Source: Nocardioides limicola
GTDB taxonomy: Bacteria; Actinomycetota; Actinomycetes; Propionibacteriales; Nocardioidaceae
NCBI RefSeq assembly: GCF_016827675.1
Contig: NZ_JAERJA010000003.1
Coordinates: 248,001 to 312,000, forward strand
Direction of reading: 5' to 3'
DNA length: 64,000 bases
Of this stretch, positions 37,006 through 44,911 are shown in pieces; the stretch's first letter is position 1, and the number at the start of each line of letters is the position of its first letter. The notes under the pieces were generated by a model. It was not told the DNA's origin, ran no database searches, and was given only the letters and a program-made list of their open reading frames with translations. Position numbers and translations under genes: made by a program.

Positions 37006-39884
37006 CGGGCCTCCTCAGGGTCGGGCCGGGCGGGTCCGCACTGGACCAGCACCACCAGCAGCGCCAGTGCCTGCAGGATCACCAGCAGGGTGCGCCAGCG
37101 GGCCGTCTCCCGCACGACGGAGTCGGCAGCGGGCTCGGGCTCCACCCGCCAGGCCCGGGTACGCCGATCCTCGGTGCTGGCGTGCACCAGTCCGCCGGTG
37201 GCATCCAGCACCGCCGCCACTCGACCGTCCGCGGGTGCGGGCATCAACAGATACACGATCCCCTGCTCGGCCAGCGCGTCGACCAACTCCGGGCTGGGCT
37301 CGGCGACCATCGTCCGCAGCACCGCGTTGAAACCGTCATCGGGCGGCGTGAGCGCCAGGATCTCGTCCTCGCCCAGCGTGGTGCCGTCGCCGCGGTGCAC
37401 GGTCCAACTGAGCCCCTCCTCCACGCTGCCTCGCAACAGCAGCAGGCCGTGGGTGACGTCGGCCCGCGCGCTCTGGGTCATGTACGCCGGCACCGGGGAC
37501 GCGGTGGCCGGCGCCGGCGAGCCGGCGGTCACCGCGAACCAGCCGAGGGTCACCATCGGCAACAGGGCGGCCACTGCGGCCACCGGAAGCAGGAAGCGGC
37601 GGCGGGCCGGCGGATCCGGCCGCGGCACCCGGCCCGAGGCGCCCTGTCCGGCGATCAGGACCGCGGTGATGAAGGCGGCCTGCAGGAGCAGCAGGCTCGG
37701 CGCCAGGGAGGCATGCGAGGAGCCACCGGCGATGTCGACGCTGAGTCTGCCCAGCAGCGCCACCGCTAGCCCGGCCACCGCCGCGACCGCCCAACAGATC
37801 CCCACCCAGACCCGGGTGGAGGCCGGCACCAGCGCGAGTAGCGCGACCAGGGCGAGGGCGAAGCCGAGGGCCGCCGGGGCTCCGGCGTCGGCGAAGCGCC
37901 CGGCGATCAGACCCCAGGCACCCACCTCGGTCGACGGCACTCGGCCGGCCTCCAGCACCAGCCCACCGGGCGCACCGTTGGCCAGCAGCGGCAGCCACCA
38001 CGGGAGCAGCAACAGCACCGGCGTACCCAGCGCGACCGCCACCGGCCGCCACTGGCGCCAGGAGCCGAGCCGCTCGGTGCGCCAGCCGACGAGGCCCACC
38101 ACCAGGGTCATCAGCACCGCCAGCAGCCAGGTGCCCGGGACGAAGGCGGCCATCAGCGCGAGCAGCAACCCGACCCGCCAGCCCGCGCGTCGCCGCCGGT
38201 CCAGCGCCGGGTCCGCGAGACCCAGAGCGGCGGCCGCCAGCCACGGGAGCACCGCGGCCACCACCACCGTGCCCAGTCGGCCGCTCCCCCAGGCACCGCT
38301 GGCCACCGGGACCAGTGCCCAGGTCACTGCTCCCCAGCCGAGCACCCAGCGTGGCGCCCCGCGGTGATCCAGCAGGCGGCCGATGATCGAGAAGAAGCGC
38401 CAGGCCCCCAGGGCGGCCAGCGGGATCGCACCGATCATCAGCGCGGCCACCGCCAGTTCGGCGTTGCCCAGGAAGGCGGTGCCGAGCAGGGCCAGGATCG
38501 GCACGTAGCCGGGTGCGGGGAGTTCGGTGCCGACACCGAGGGGATGGGTGCTGGACAGGTGCAGCTGCCACCACGCGGCGACACCGTCCGGCACCGGCGA
38601 GAGTGCTCCGGCGCCGGAGACGCCGTCCCAGGCGTCCCTGGCCCCGACCAGCACCAGCACCACGAAGACGGTGACCAGCCAGGCGACCGGACTGGTGAGG
38701 AACCGTGGCAACCAGCCGGTCTCCTCGGCCAGTTCGTCGTCCTCGGGGGTCTTGCCGCGCACGGCCACCCGGGCGCCTCCCTCGGTGGCGATGCGTTCGA
38801 GTCGACGCCGTTCGGCGACATCCTGGGCCTGGTTGCTCACCGCGGCCGCCAGGTCGCCGAGGGCGTCCAGCCCGTGCCGGTAGGGCAGCCACCATGGGGC
38901 CAGCAGCCGGGGGGCGCGGGACTCCTCGGTGTGCAGGGCGCGGCGAGCCCGTCGGGCTCGATGGATCTGGCGGGGGTGGGTGTAGAGCGAGAGCAGCGCA
39001 GCGAGCTCATCGAGGGCGAAGCCGACCTGCCTGGTCAGCAGCAGTCCGAGCATCCGCAGCACGGTGCCGGCGATCAGCCGTAGCCACAGCAGCGGCAGCA
39101 TCTGCGGACGACAGTTGACCAGCAGCGTGTAGAGCGCCGCCCGACGCTCGGCGTACCGGGTGTGTCGACCGGTCAGTGGCGTACGGCGCAGCCCCCGGTG
39201 CGCTGCTTCGGCGTGGAAGACGACCGCCGCCGGGGCCACCACGCAGCGGTGGCCGGAGGCCGCGGCCCGCCAGCCGAAGTCGAGGTCGTTGCCGAAGATC
39301 GGAAGTTCGTCGTCGAAGCCGCCCAGGCGTTCGAGCACCTCGCGGCGCACCAGCATCCCCGCTGTGTTGACGGCCAGCACCTCGCGGATGTCGTCGTGCT
39401 GGCCCTGGTCGTACTCGCCTCGCTCGAGGCCGGTCTCGCGGCGTCCGGTGCCGGAGATGGTGACGCCGACCTCCAGCAGCCGGCGCAGCGAGGGCCACTC
39501 CCGCAGCTTCGGCCCACAGATGTCGGCGTCCCGCTGCAGCGCCGCCTCGAGCAGTTCGAGCAGGGCACTGGGAGCCGGGGCCGAGTCGTCGTGCAGCAGC
39601 CAGATCCACTCGGGCGCGACGCCACGCGAGGCGAGGTGGTCCAGCGCTCGGCGTACTGCCGCCGGGAAGGAGGTCGAGGACGGGGCCGGGTCGAGGTGGC
39701 CGTCCCACGGGCCGACGCGCAGGGCGGCGGCGAGCAGTTCCCGGCTGTCGTCCTTGCTGCCGGTGTCCACGGCGACCAGGTGGGTGGGGGCGATCTCCTG
39801 GGCCTGCAGACCGGCGAGGACCTGCGGCAGCCAGCGGGCACCGTCATGGCTGACGAGCACGCAGGCGACGCTAGGAAGACTCAC
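37002..39884 (-). CDS. large GT2 membrane glycosyltransferase
   Basis: Protein of 960 aa. The N-terminal GT2 domain (1-300) has LVSHDGARWLPQVL, VAVDTGSKDDS, WIWLLHDDSAP (DxD-like) and IFGNDLDFGWRA. Residues from about 400 on form about 12 hydrophobic segments with a periplasmic C-terminal part. It would add sugars from nucleotide donors to a lipid or polymer at the membrane; acceptor unknown. Start GTG 39884 is preferred over GTG 39893: TAAGGT (39892-39897, minus) lies 7 nt upstream and would overlap the earlier codon. Confidence 0.85.
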   Translation of the reverse strand: MSLPSVACVLVSHDGARWLPQVLAGLQAQEIAPTHLVAVDTGSKDDSRELLAAALRVGPWDGHLDPAPSSTSFPAAVRRALDHLASRGVAPEWIWLLHDDSAPAPSALLELLEAALQRDADICGPKLREWPSLRRLLEVGVTISGTGRRETGLERGEYDQGQHDDIREVLAVNTAGMLVRREVLERLGGFDDELPIFGNDLDFGWRAAASGHRCVVAPAAVVFHAEAAHRGLRRTPLTGRHTRYAERRAALYTLLVNCRPQMLPLLWLRLIAGTVLRMLGLLLTRQVGFALDELAALLSLYTHPRQIHRARRARRALHTEESRAPRLLAPWWLPYRHGLDALGDLAAAVSNQAQDVAERRRLERIATEGGARVAVRGKTPEDDELAEETGWLPRFLTSPVAWLVTVFVVLVLVGARDAWDGVSGAGALSPVPDGVAAWWQLHLSSTHPLGVGTELPAPGYVPILALLGTAFLGNAELAVAALMIGAIPLAALGAWRFFSIIGRLLDHRGAPRWVLGWGAVTWALVPVASGAWGSGRLGTVVVAAVLPWLAAAALGLADPALDRRRRAGWRVGLLLALMAAFVPGTWLLAVLMTLVVGLVGWRTERLGSWRQWRPVAVALGTPVLLLLPWWLPLLANGAPGGLVLEAGRVPSTEVGAWGLIAGRFADAGAPAALGFALALVALLALVPASTRVWVGICWAVAAVAGLAVALLGRLSVDIAGGSSHASLAPSLLLLQAAFITAVLIAGQGASGRVPRPDPPARRRFLLPVAAVAALLPMVTLGWFAVTAGSPAPATASPVPAYMTQSARADVTHGLLLLRGSVEEGLSWTVHRGDGTTLGEDEILALTPPDDGFNAVLRTMVAEPSPELVDALAEQGIVYLLMPAPADGRVAAVLDATGGLVHASTEDRRTRAWRVEPEPAADSVVRETARWRTLLVILQALALLVVLVQCGPARPDPEEAR

Positions 39885-39911
39885 GGCCGACACCTTAGGG
39901 TGTCGGCCGTG
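39882..39911 (-). terminator. hairpin downstream of whiB, overlapping the GT2 start
   Basis: Perfect 13-bp stem, 4-nt loop, 5 nt after the whiB stop. No T-tract. The GT2 -10 box and start codon lie within the stem, so whiB termination and GT2 initiation share the same DNA. Confidence 0.7.
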
Positions 39912-39916
39912 TGAGT

Positions 39917-40171
39917 TCAGACTGCGCGTCGCTTCAGCTTGCGGCGTTCTCGCTCGGAGAGCCCGCCCCAGATGCCGAACCGCTCATCCTTCATCAACGC
40001 ATACTCAAGGCAGTCGTCGCGCACCTCACAGGTGAGACACACCTTCTTCGCCTCGCGTGTGGAGCCGCCCTTCTCGGGGAAGAACGCCTCCGGATCCGTT
40101 TGCGCGCACAGCGCGCGGTCCTGCCACCCCAACTCTTCTACGTCGGGGTCTACGAGAAACAGTTCTCTCAC
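39917..40171 (-). CDS. WhiB-family iron-sulfur transcription factor
   Basis: Protein of 84 aa with the [4Fe-4S] ligand set C22, C45, C48, C54, then GIWGGLSERERRKLKRR, the turn and basic tail. Size and position (Rv3260c) suggest WhiB2/WhmD, a regulator of division and septation; the subclass is inference. Preceded by a good promoter (40232-40261) and a 60-nt leader; followed by a hairpin. Divergent from fbiA. Confidence 0.93.
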   Translation of the reverse strand: MRELFLVDPDVEELGWQDRALCAQTDPEAFFPEKGGSTREAKKVCLTCEVRDDCLEYALMKDERFGIWGGLSERERRKLKRRAV

Positions 40172-40231
40172 GGTTCTTCGCCCCTTTTCGACCCTCGCAC
40201 CCGCCCGACCGGCGAACGCGACACTATTGGA

Positions 40232-40261
40232 ATTACATGCCTGTCATACCCCACAAGTCAA
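40232..40261 (-). promoter_or_regulatory. whiB promoter
   Basis: Minus strand: -35 TTGACT (40256-40261), 18-bp spacer, -10 TGTAAT (40232-40237). Close to the housekeeping consensus and about 60 bp before the whiB ATG. Confidence 0.6.
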
Positions 40262-40294
40262 GCCCTGATCTGATATGGGGCAGGCTTGGTGTCC

Positions 40295-41281
40295 ATGTAT
40301 CGGATCACGGTCCTCTCCGGAGGCATGGGCGGAGCCCGGTTCCTGCAGGGTCTCAAGCACGGAATCGCGGCGGGGCGCTTGCCCCGGGCGGAGATCACCG
40401 TGGTGGCCAACACCGCCGACGACCTGTGGGTGCACGGACTGAAGGTCTGCCCCGACCTGGACACGGTGATGTACACCCTGGGCGACGGCATCGACACCGA
40501 GCGAGGTTGGGGACGCCGGGAGGAGAGCTGGAGCGTCCGGGAGGAGTTGGCGGCGTACGGCGTGGAGCCGACCTGGTTCGGCCTCGGTGACCGCGACATC
40601 GCCACCCACCTGGTGCGCACCCAGATGCTCGAGGCCGGCTACCCGCTGTCGCAGGTCACCGAGGCACTGTGCGCCAGGTGGCAGCCGGGGGTGCGGTTGC
40701 TGCCGATGACCGACGACCGGGTCGAGACGCACGTCGCGGTCGCCGATGCCGACAGCCCGAGTGGGCAGCGGGTGATGCACTTCCAGGAGTACTGGGTCCG
40801 CCTGCAGGCGTCGGTGCCGGCCGAGACGGTGGTGGTGGTCGGCCAGCCGGAGTCGACCCCGGCCCCCGGGGTTCTCGAGGCCATCGGCGGAGCCGACGTG
40901 GTGTTCCTGCCGCCCTCGAACCCGGTGGTCTCGGTCGGCACCATCCTGGGGGTCCCCGGTGTCCGGAGCGCCCTGACCACGACACCGGCGTCGGTGGTCG
41001 GCCTGTCCCCCATCGTCGGTGGGCGACACGTGCGCGGGATGGCCGAGCAGATGCTCGCCGCGATCGGTGTCGACGCCCAGGCCGGTGCCGTCGGCCGTCA
41101 CTACGGCTCCCGGGCGGCCGGCGGCGTCCTGGACGGATGGCTGGTGGACACCGCCGACGCCGGCCAGGTCGAGGAGGTCGAGGCCGCCGGGATCAGGTGC
41201 CGATCGGTGCCGCTGATGATGACCGACCCGGACGCCACCGCGGCGATGGCCAGGGCCGCACTCGACCTGGTCGGCCGATGA
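40295..41281 (+). CDS. fbiA: FbiA, F420 precursor transferase (CofD type)
   Basis: Protein of 328 aa that joins Fo to a phosphoenolpyruvyl or phospholactyl group from the GDP-activated intermediate, giving (dehydro-)F420-0. Visible: VLSGGMGGARFLQGL, VANTADDLWVHGLKVCPDLDTVMYTL, RGWGRREESW and FLPPSNPVVSVGTIL. ATG 40295 chosen; GTG 40289 also possible. Overlaps fbiB by 4 nt. Divergent from whiB as in mycobacteria (Rv3261). Confidence 0.92.
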   Translation: MYRITVLSGGMGGARFLQGLKHGIAAGRLPRAEITVVANTADDLWVHGLKVCPDLDTVMYTLGDGIDTERGWGRREESWSVREELAAYGVEPTWFGLGDRDIATHLVRTQMLEAGYPLSQVTEALCARWQPGVRLLPMTDDRVETHVAVADADSPSGQRVMHFQEYWVRLQASVPAETVVVVGQPESTPAPGVLEAIGGADVVFLPPSNPVVSVGTILGVPGVRSALTTTPASVVGLSPIVGGRHVRGMAEQMLAAIGVDAQAGAVGRHYGSRAAGGVLDGWLVDTADAGQVEEVEAAGIRCRSVPLMMTDPDATAAMARAALDLVGR

Positions 41282-42231
41282 TCACCCTGCACGCCCCCGA
41301 CGGGGTGGGCGAGGTGTCGCCGGGCGACGATCTCGCCGCGCTGCTGCTCGCCAGCACCGATGCGTGCCAGGACGGCGACATCGTGCTGGTCACGTCCAAG
41401 GTGGTCAGCAAGGCCGAGGGGCGGATCCTGACCGGCACCCGCGACGATGCGCTGCCGGGTCAGACCCGTCGCGTGGTCGCCCGCCGGGGACCCACCGTGA
41501 TCGTCCGGAACCTGCTCGGCCTGACGATGGCCGCCGCCGGCATCGACGCCTCCAACGTCGAGGCGGGCCGGGTGCTGCTGCTGCCCGAGGACCCCGACGC
41601 GAGTGCCCGGCGGTTGCGCGCCGCCATCCGGGAGCGGACCGGGGTCAATGTGGGGGTGATCGTCACCGACACGGCGGGGCGGGCGTGGCGGACCGGGCAG
41701 ACCGACATCGCCATCGGCGCCGCCGGCATCCGTGTGGTGGAGGAGTTCGCCGGCCGCACCGACGCGCACGGCAATCCGCTGCTGGTCACCGCCCCGGCGG
41801 TGGCCGACGAACTTGCCGGGGCCGCCGAGCTGGCCAGCGGCAAGCTCGGTGGGCGACCGTTCGTGGTGGTCCGGGGGCGGGCCGACCTGGTGCTGGACGC
41901 TGGTGAGCACGGCACCGGAGCCTCGGTGCTGATCAGGGCCGAGGGGGATGACCTGTTCGGGTACGGCGCCCGGGAGGCGGTCCGCCGGGCGGTCAGCGGC
42001 GACGCCGCGGACCGGGCGCCGTTCGGGCCGCCGCTGACCGCCGACGACCTGGCCGCCGAGTTGACCGAGACGGTGGCCGGGCTGGACGTCGACCGACACG
42101 GCGACGAGGTGGAGGTGCGGGCCCCGGATGCCGCCACGGCGGCCCGCGCGAGGGTGCTGGCCTACGCCTGTGGCTGGCAGAGCGAGGCCGGGCACCCGAC
42201 TCGGCTGCGGCTGCGACCAGCGACTGCATAG
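41278..42231 (+). CDS. fbiB: FbiB, F420:glutamate ligase, without nitroreductase domain
   Basis: Protein of 317 aa. The first about 245 residues are a CofE-type gamma-glutamyl ligase (VTSKVVSKAEGR, TDTAGRAWRTGQTDIAIG). Mycobacterial FbiB is about 448 aa with a C-terminal FMN nitroreductase-like domain that reduces dehydro-F420-0; only a short about 70-residue tail is present here, unlike that domain. Reduction must be done by another protein or the pathway differs. ATGA overlap with fbiA. Confidence 0.88.
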   Translation: MITLHAPDGVGEVSPGDDLAALLLASTDACQDGDIVLVTSKVVSKAEGRILTGTRDDALPGQTRRVVARRGPTVIVRNLLGLTMAAAGIDASNVEAGRVLLLPEDPDASARRLRAAIRERTGVNVGVIVTDTAGRAWRTGQTDIAIGAAGIRVVEEFAGRTDAHGNPLLVTAPAVADELAGAAELASGKLGGRPFVVVRGRADLVLDAGEHGTGASVLIRAEGDDLFGYGAREAVRRAVSGDAADRAPFGPPLTADDLAAELTETVAGLDVDRHGDEVEVRAPDAATAARARVLAYACGWQSEAGHPTRLRLRPATA

Positions 42232-42272
42232 ACTCTGCCTCGATCCCACGAGAACGAGCAGAGAGCCCCGAC

Positions 42273-43016
42273 GTGACCAAGAAGAACTCGGCCAAGGCGG
42301 ACCGCCGCGCCGTCGTCGACCAGTTGCGCAGCCAGCAGAAGAATGCGGACCGGCGACGCAACATGATGATCGTCGGCGTCAGCATGCTCGTGGCCGCGCT
42401 CATCATCGGCTCCGCGGCGTACCGGCCGGTGAAGAACTGGTACGACCTGCAGAAGTTCAGCGGCCTGGACCTCTCCTCGATCGGCGCCCCCGCCGACGTC
42501 TGTGGCGAGGTCACCGTCGACTCCTCGGGTGCGGCCGGCTCGCACGTGGCCCCGGGCACGCCGATGACGTACCCGGAGGCACCGCCGGCGTTCGGCGACC
42601 ACTGGGAGACCTGGGATCCGATGGAGCGGAAGTTCTACACCGCGGCGGACCGCCCCGACCTGGGCATGCTGGTGCACAACCTCGAGCACGGCTACGCGAT
42701 CCTCTGGTACGACGAGACGGCGGCGGCGGACTCGGAGATGATGGCCACCATCCGAGGCATCGCCAGCACGTTCAGCGGCAGCACCAACTACCGGATGAAG
42801 TTCAAGGCGGTGCCGTGGACGAGCGCCGACGGTGACGAGTTCCCCGAGGACCAGCACATCGCCTTCACCCGCTGGTCCGCCGGCGGCATCGGGAACACCG
42901 ACCAGGCGATGTTCCAGGGTGTCTGGCAGTACTGCAGCGAACCCTCCGGGGAGGCGCTGGAGCAGTTCATGCTCGAGTACCCCTACATGGACTCCCCCGA
43001 GCCGAACGCCAGCTGA
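42273..43016 (+). CDS. DUF3105 family membrane-anchored protein
   Basis: Protein of 247 aa: charged cytoplasmic N-terminus (KKNSAKADRRAVVDQL), one transmembrane helix (MMIVGVSMLVAALIIGSAAY), then an ectodomain with MVHNLEHGYAILWYDE-like signature (LVHNLEHGYAILWYDET), typical of DUF3105. Function unknown. GTG 42273. The stop is followed within 8 bp by a 15-bp tandem repeat. Confidence 0.85.
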   Translation: MTKKNSAKADRRAVVDQLRSQQKNADRRRNMMIVGVSMLVAALIIGSAAYRPVKNWYDLQKFSGLDLSSIGAPADVCGEVTVDSSGAAGSHVAPGTPMTYPEAPPAFGDHWETWDPMERKFYTAADRPDLGMLVHNLEHGYAILWYDETAAADSEMMATIRGIASTFSGSTNYRMKFKAVPWTSADGDEFPEDQHIAFTRWSAGGIGNTDQAMFQGVWQYCSEPSGEALEQFMLEYPYMDSPEPNAS

Positions 43017-43023
43017 GCGACCC

Positions 43024-43083
43024 GGCCGGTTCAGGTCAGGCCGGTTCAGGTCAGGCCGGTTCAGGTCAGGCCGGTTCAGGTCA
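43024..43083. repeat. four perfect copies of a 15-bp tandem repeat
   Basis: GGCCGGTTCAGGTCA repeated at 43024, 43039, 43054 and 43069, flanked by a 12-bp direct repeat CTGAGCGACCCG (43013-43024, 43087-43098). It fills the gap between convergent genes; the fourth unit carries the manC stop codon. Confidence 0.9.
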
Positions 43084-44164
43084 GATCTGAGCGACCCGCG
43101 TCCTTGAGGCGGGCCACGATGCCCTTGACCTGCTGGGCATGGGCCCGGGTGGTCACCAGCAGCGCGTCCGGGGTGTCCACCACCACCACGTCGTCCAGGC
43201 CGATCACCGCCACCACCCGATCGCCGCCGGGGATCACCAGGCCGCTGGACTCGACGCCGAGCACCGTCTCGGCCTCGCCGAGGACGGTCAGCCCGGCGGG
43301 CTCCGCGTCCAGCAGGCCGCGCAGCGCGTCGAAGTCGCCGACGTCCTCCCAGTCGAACCCGGCCGGCACCACCACCACCCGGCCGGCGCTGGCGGCCGGT
43401 TCGGCCACCGCATGGTCGAGCGCGATCCGGGGCAGCGTCTCCCAGACCTCGGCCAGCGTGTCAGGGGCGGCGGCGACCGCGCGCAGTGCCGCCGCGAAGT
43501 CGGGATCGGAATCGGCGAGGAGGTCCAGCAGCACCCCGGGACGACAGACGAACATGCCGGCGTTCCAGACATGGGTGCCGGCCGCCACGTACCGCTCGGC
43601 CACCGACTGGGACGGCTTCTCCACGAACTCGTCGACATGCCACACCTGGTCGTGATCGGCCAGCGGGCCACCTCGGGCGATGTAGCCGAACCCGGTGGCC
43701 GGATGGGTGGGAGTGATCCCGATCGTCACCAGCCAACCGTCGCGAGCGGCGGTGACCGCCCGGCGTACACACTCCCCGAAGGCCCGCCCGTCGGCGATCA
43801 CGTGATCGGCGGCGAACGACCCCATCACCGCATCGGGGTCGCGGCGCTCCAGGAGGGCGGCGGCCAGCCCGATGGCGGCCATCGAGTCGCGGGCCGAGGG
43901 TTCGGCGATCAGTTGGTCCGGGGCCACCTGCGGCAACTGGGCGGCGACGGCGTCGCGGTGCCGTTGGCCGGTGACCACCACCAGTCGGTCGGCGACCAAG
44001 GGGCTGAGCCGGTCGGCGGTCTGCTGCAACAGGGACCGACCGGTCCCGGTCAGGTCGTGCAGGAACTTGGGGCTGCCGGCCCTCGACACCGGCCACAACC
44101 GGGTGCCGGCGCCGCCGGCCGGGACCACTGCCCAGAAGTGCGGCACCTGCGTCTCGTCCACCAT
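43076..44164 (-). CDS. manC: mannose-1-phosphate guanylyltransferase
   Basis: Protein of 362 aa making GDP-mannose from mannose-1-P and GTP. N-terminal signature VVPAGGAGTRLWPVSRAGSPKFL (residues about 13-35), ARDSMAAIGLAA, FAADHVI (metal site) and FVEKPS. It lacks the C-terminal isomerase domain of bifunctional ManC, as expected for Rv3264c-like enzymes. ATG 44164 lies 8 nt after TAGGCT (44173-44178, minus); likely leaderless. Confidence 0.93.
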   Translation of the reverse strand: MVDETQVPHFWAVVPAGGAGTRLWPVSRAGSPKFLHDLTGTGRSLLQQTADRLSPLVADRLVVVTGQRHRDAVAAQLPQVAPDQLIAEPSARDSMAAIGLAAALLERRDPDAVMGSFAADHVIADGRAFGECVRRAVTAARDGWLVTIGITPTHPATGFGYIARGGPLADHDQVWHVDEFVEKPSQSVAERYVAAGTHVWNAGMFVCRPGVLLDLLADSDPDFAAALRAVAAAPDTLAEVWETLPRIALDHAVAEPAASAGRVVVVPAGFDWEDVGDFDALRGLLDAEPAGLTVLGEAETVLGVESSGLVIPGGDRVVAVIGLDDVVVVDTPDALLVTTRAHAQQVKGIVARLKDAGRSDLT

Positions 44165-44172
44165 GGCAGCGA

Positions 44173-44200
44173 AGCCTAACCGGGCCACGGCACCTAGGCT
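44173..44200. promoter_or_regulatory. divergent -10 boxes for manC and the TIGR03089 gene
   Basis: Minus TAGGCT at 44173-44178 (8 nt to the manC ATG 44164) and plus TAGGCT at 44195-44200 (6 nt to GTG 44207). Same hexamer on both sides, neither gene with a ribosome site. Confidence 0.5.
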
Positions 44201-44206
44201 TGGCCG

Positions 44207-44911
44207 GTGACCACCTTCAACGACGTGTTGCAGCGCCGACTGCGCGCGGACGCCGGCCGGCCCCTGGTGACCTGCTACGACGAGCGGACCGGTGAACGCA
44301 CCGAACTCTCGGTGACCACCTACGCGAACTGGGTGGCCAAGACCGCGTCGCTGTGGGTCGAGGAGTTCGACCTCGAGCGGGGATCCCGGGTCCGACTCGA
44401 CCTGCCGACACACTGGCTGGGCCCGGTCTTCCTGGGTGCCGCCTGGTGTCTCGGCGCGGTGGTCGTCGCCGACGGCGAGGAGTCGGACCTGGTGGTCTGC
44501 GGGCCTGACGGCGTCGAACGCGCAGCGGCTCTCGGCGTCCCCGTGCTCGCCTCGGCGCTGCTGCCGATGGGCGTTCGCTTCCGCGAGGCACTTCCCTCCG
44601 GTGTGCGTGACTACGGCGTTGAGGTGTGGTCACAACCGGACGCGTTCGTGCCCTGGGATCCGCCTGGTGATCAGGACGCGGCATTCGACGACCTCAGCCA
44701 GGCCGCCCTGTGGACCCAGCCGACGGCTGCGGTGCCGGAACGGATCCTCACCGACGCCAATCCGGTGACCCGGGCCGGCCTGTGGAGCTTCACCGGCCCG
44801 TTCGCGGCCGGCGGCTCCACGGTCTGGGTGGCCGGCGGCAACCCGGACCGGCACGCCGATCTGGCTGCCACCGAGCATGCGGTGGTCGTGGGTCAGCCGA
44901 TCAGGTCGTAG
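44207..44911 (+). CDS. TIGR03089 family protein (AMP-ligase N-terminus-like)
   Basis: Protein of 234 aa resembling the N-terminal part of an acyl-adenylate-forming enzyme (VTTYANWVAKTASLWVEEFDL, WLGPVFLGAAWCLGAVVVADG) but with no AMP-binding signature, so catalysis as a ligase is unlikely. Known actinobacterial family, Rv3268 position; function unknown. GTG 44207, leaderless-type promoter. The last 19 nt overlap the convergent amidase gene. Confidence 0.82.
   Translation: MTTFNDVLQRRLRADAGRPLVTCYDERTGERTELSVTTYANWVAKTASLWVEEFDLERGSRVRLDLPTHWLGPVFLGAAWCLGAVVVADGEESDLVVCGPDGVERAAALGVPVLASALLPMGVRFREALPSGVRDYGVEVWSQPDAFVPWDPPGDQDAAFDDLSQAALWTQPTAAVPERILTDANPVTRAGLWSFTGPFAAGGSTVWVAGGNPDRHADLAATEHAVVVGQPIRS

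Noticed and set aside
35332..38367. Open frame of about 1000 codons on the plus strand
   Set aside because: Shadow of DUF5719 and the GT2 gene; Arg/Pro/Ser-rich without motifs, and it overlaps two convincing genes.
43024..43083. CRISPR array
   Set aside because: Repeats are directly adjacent with no spacers and no cas genes nearby.
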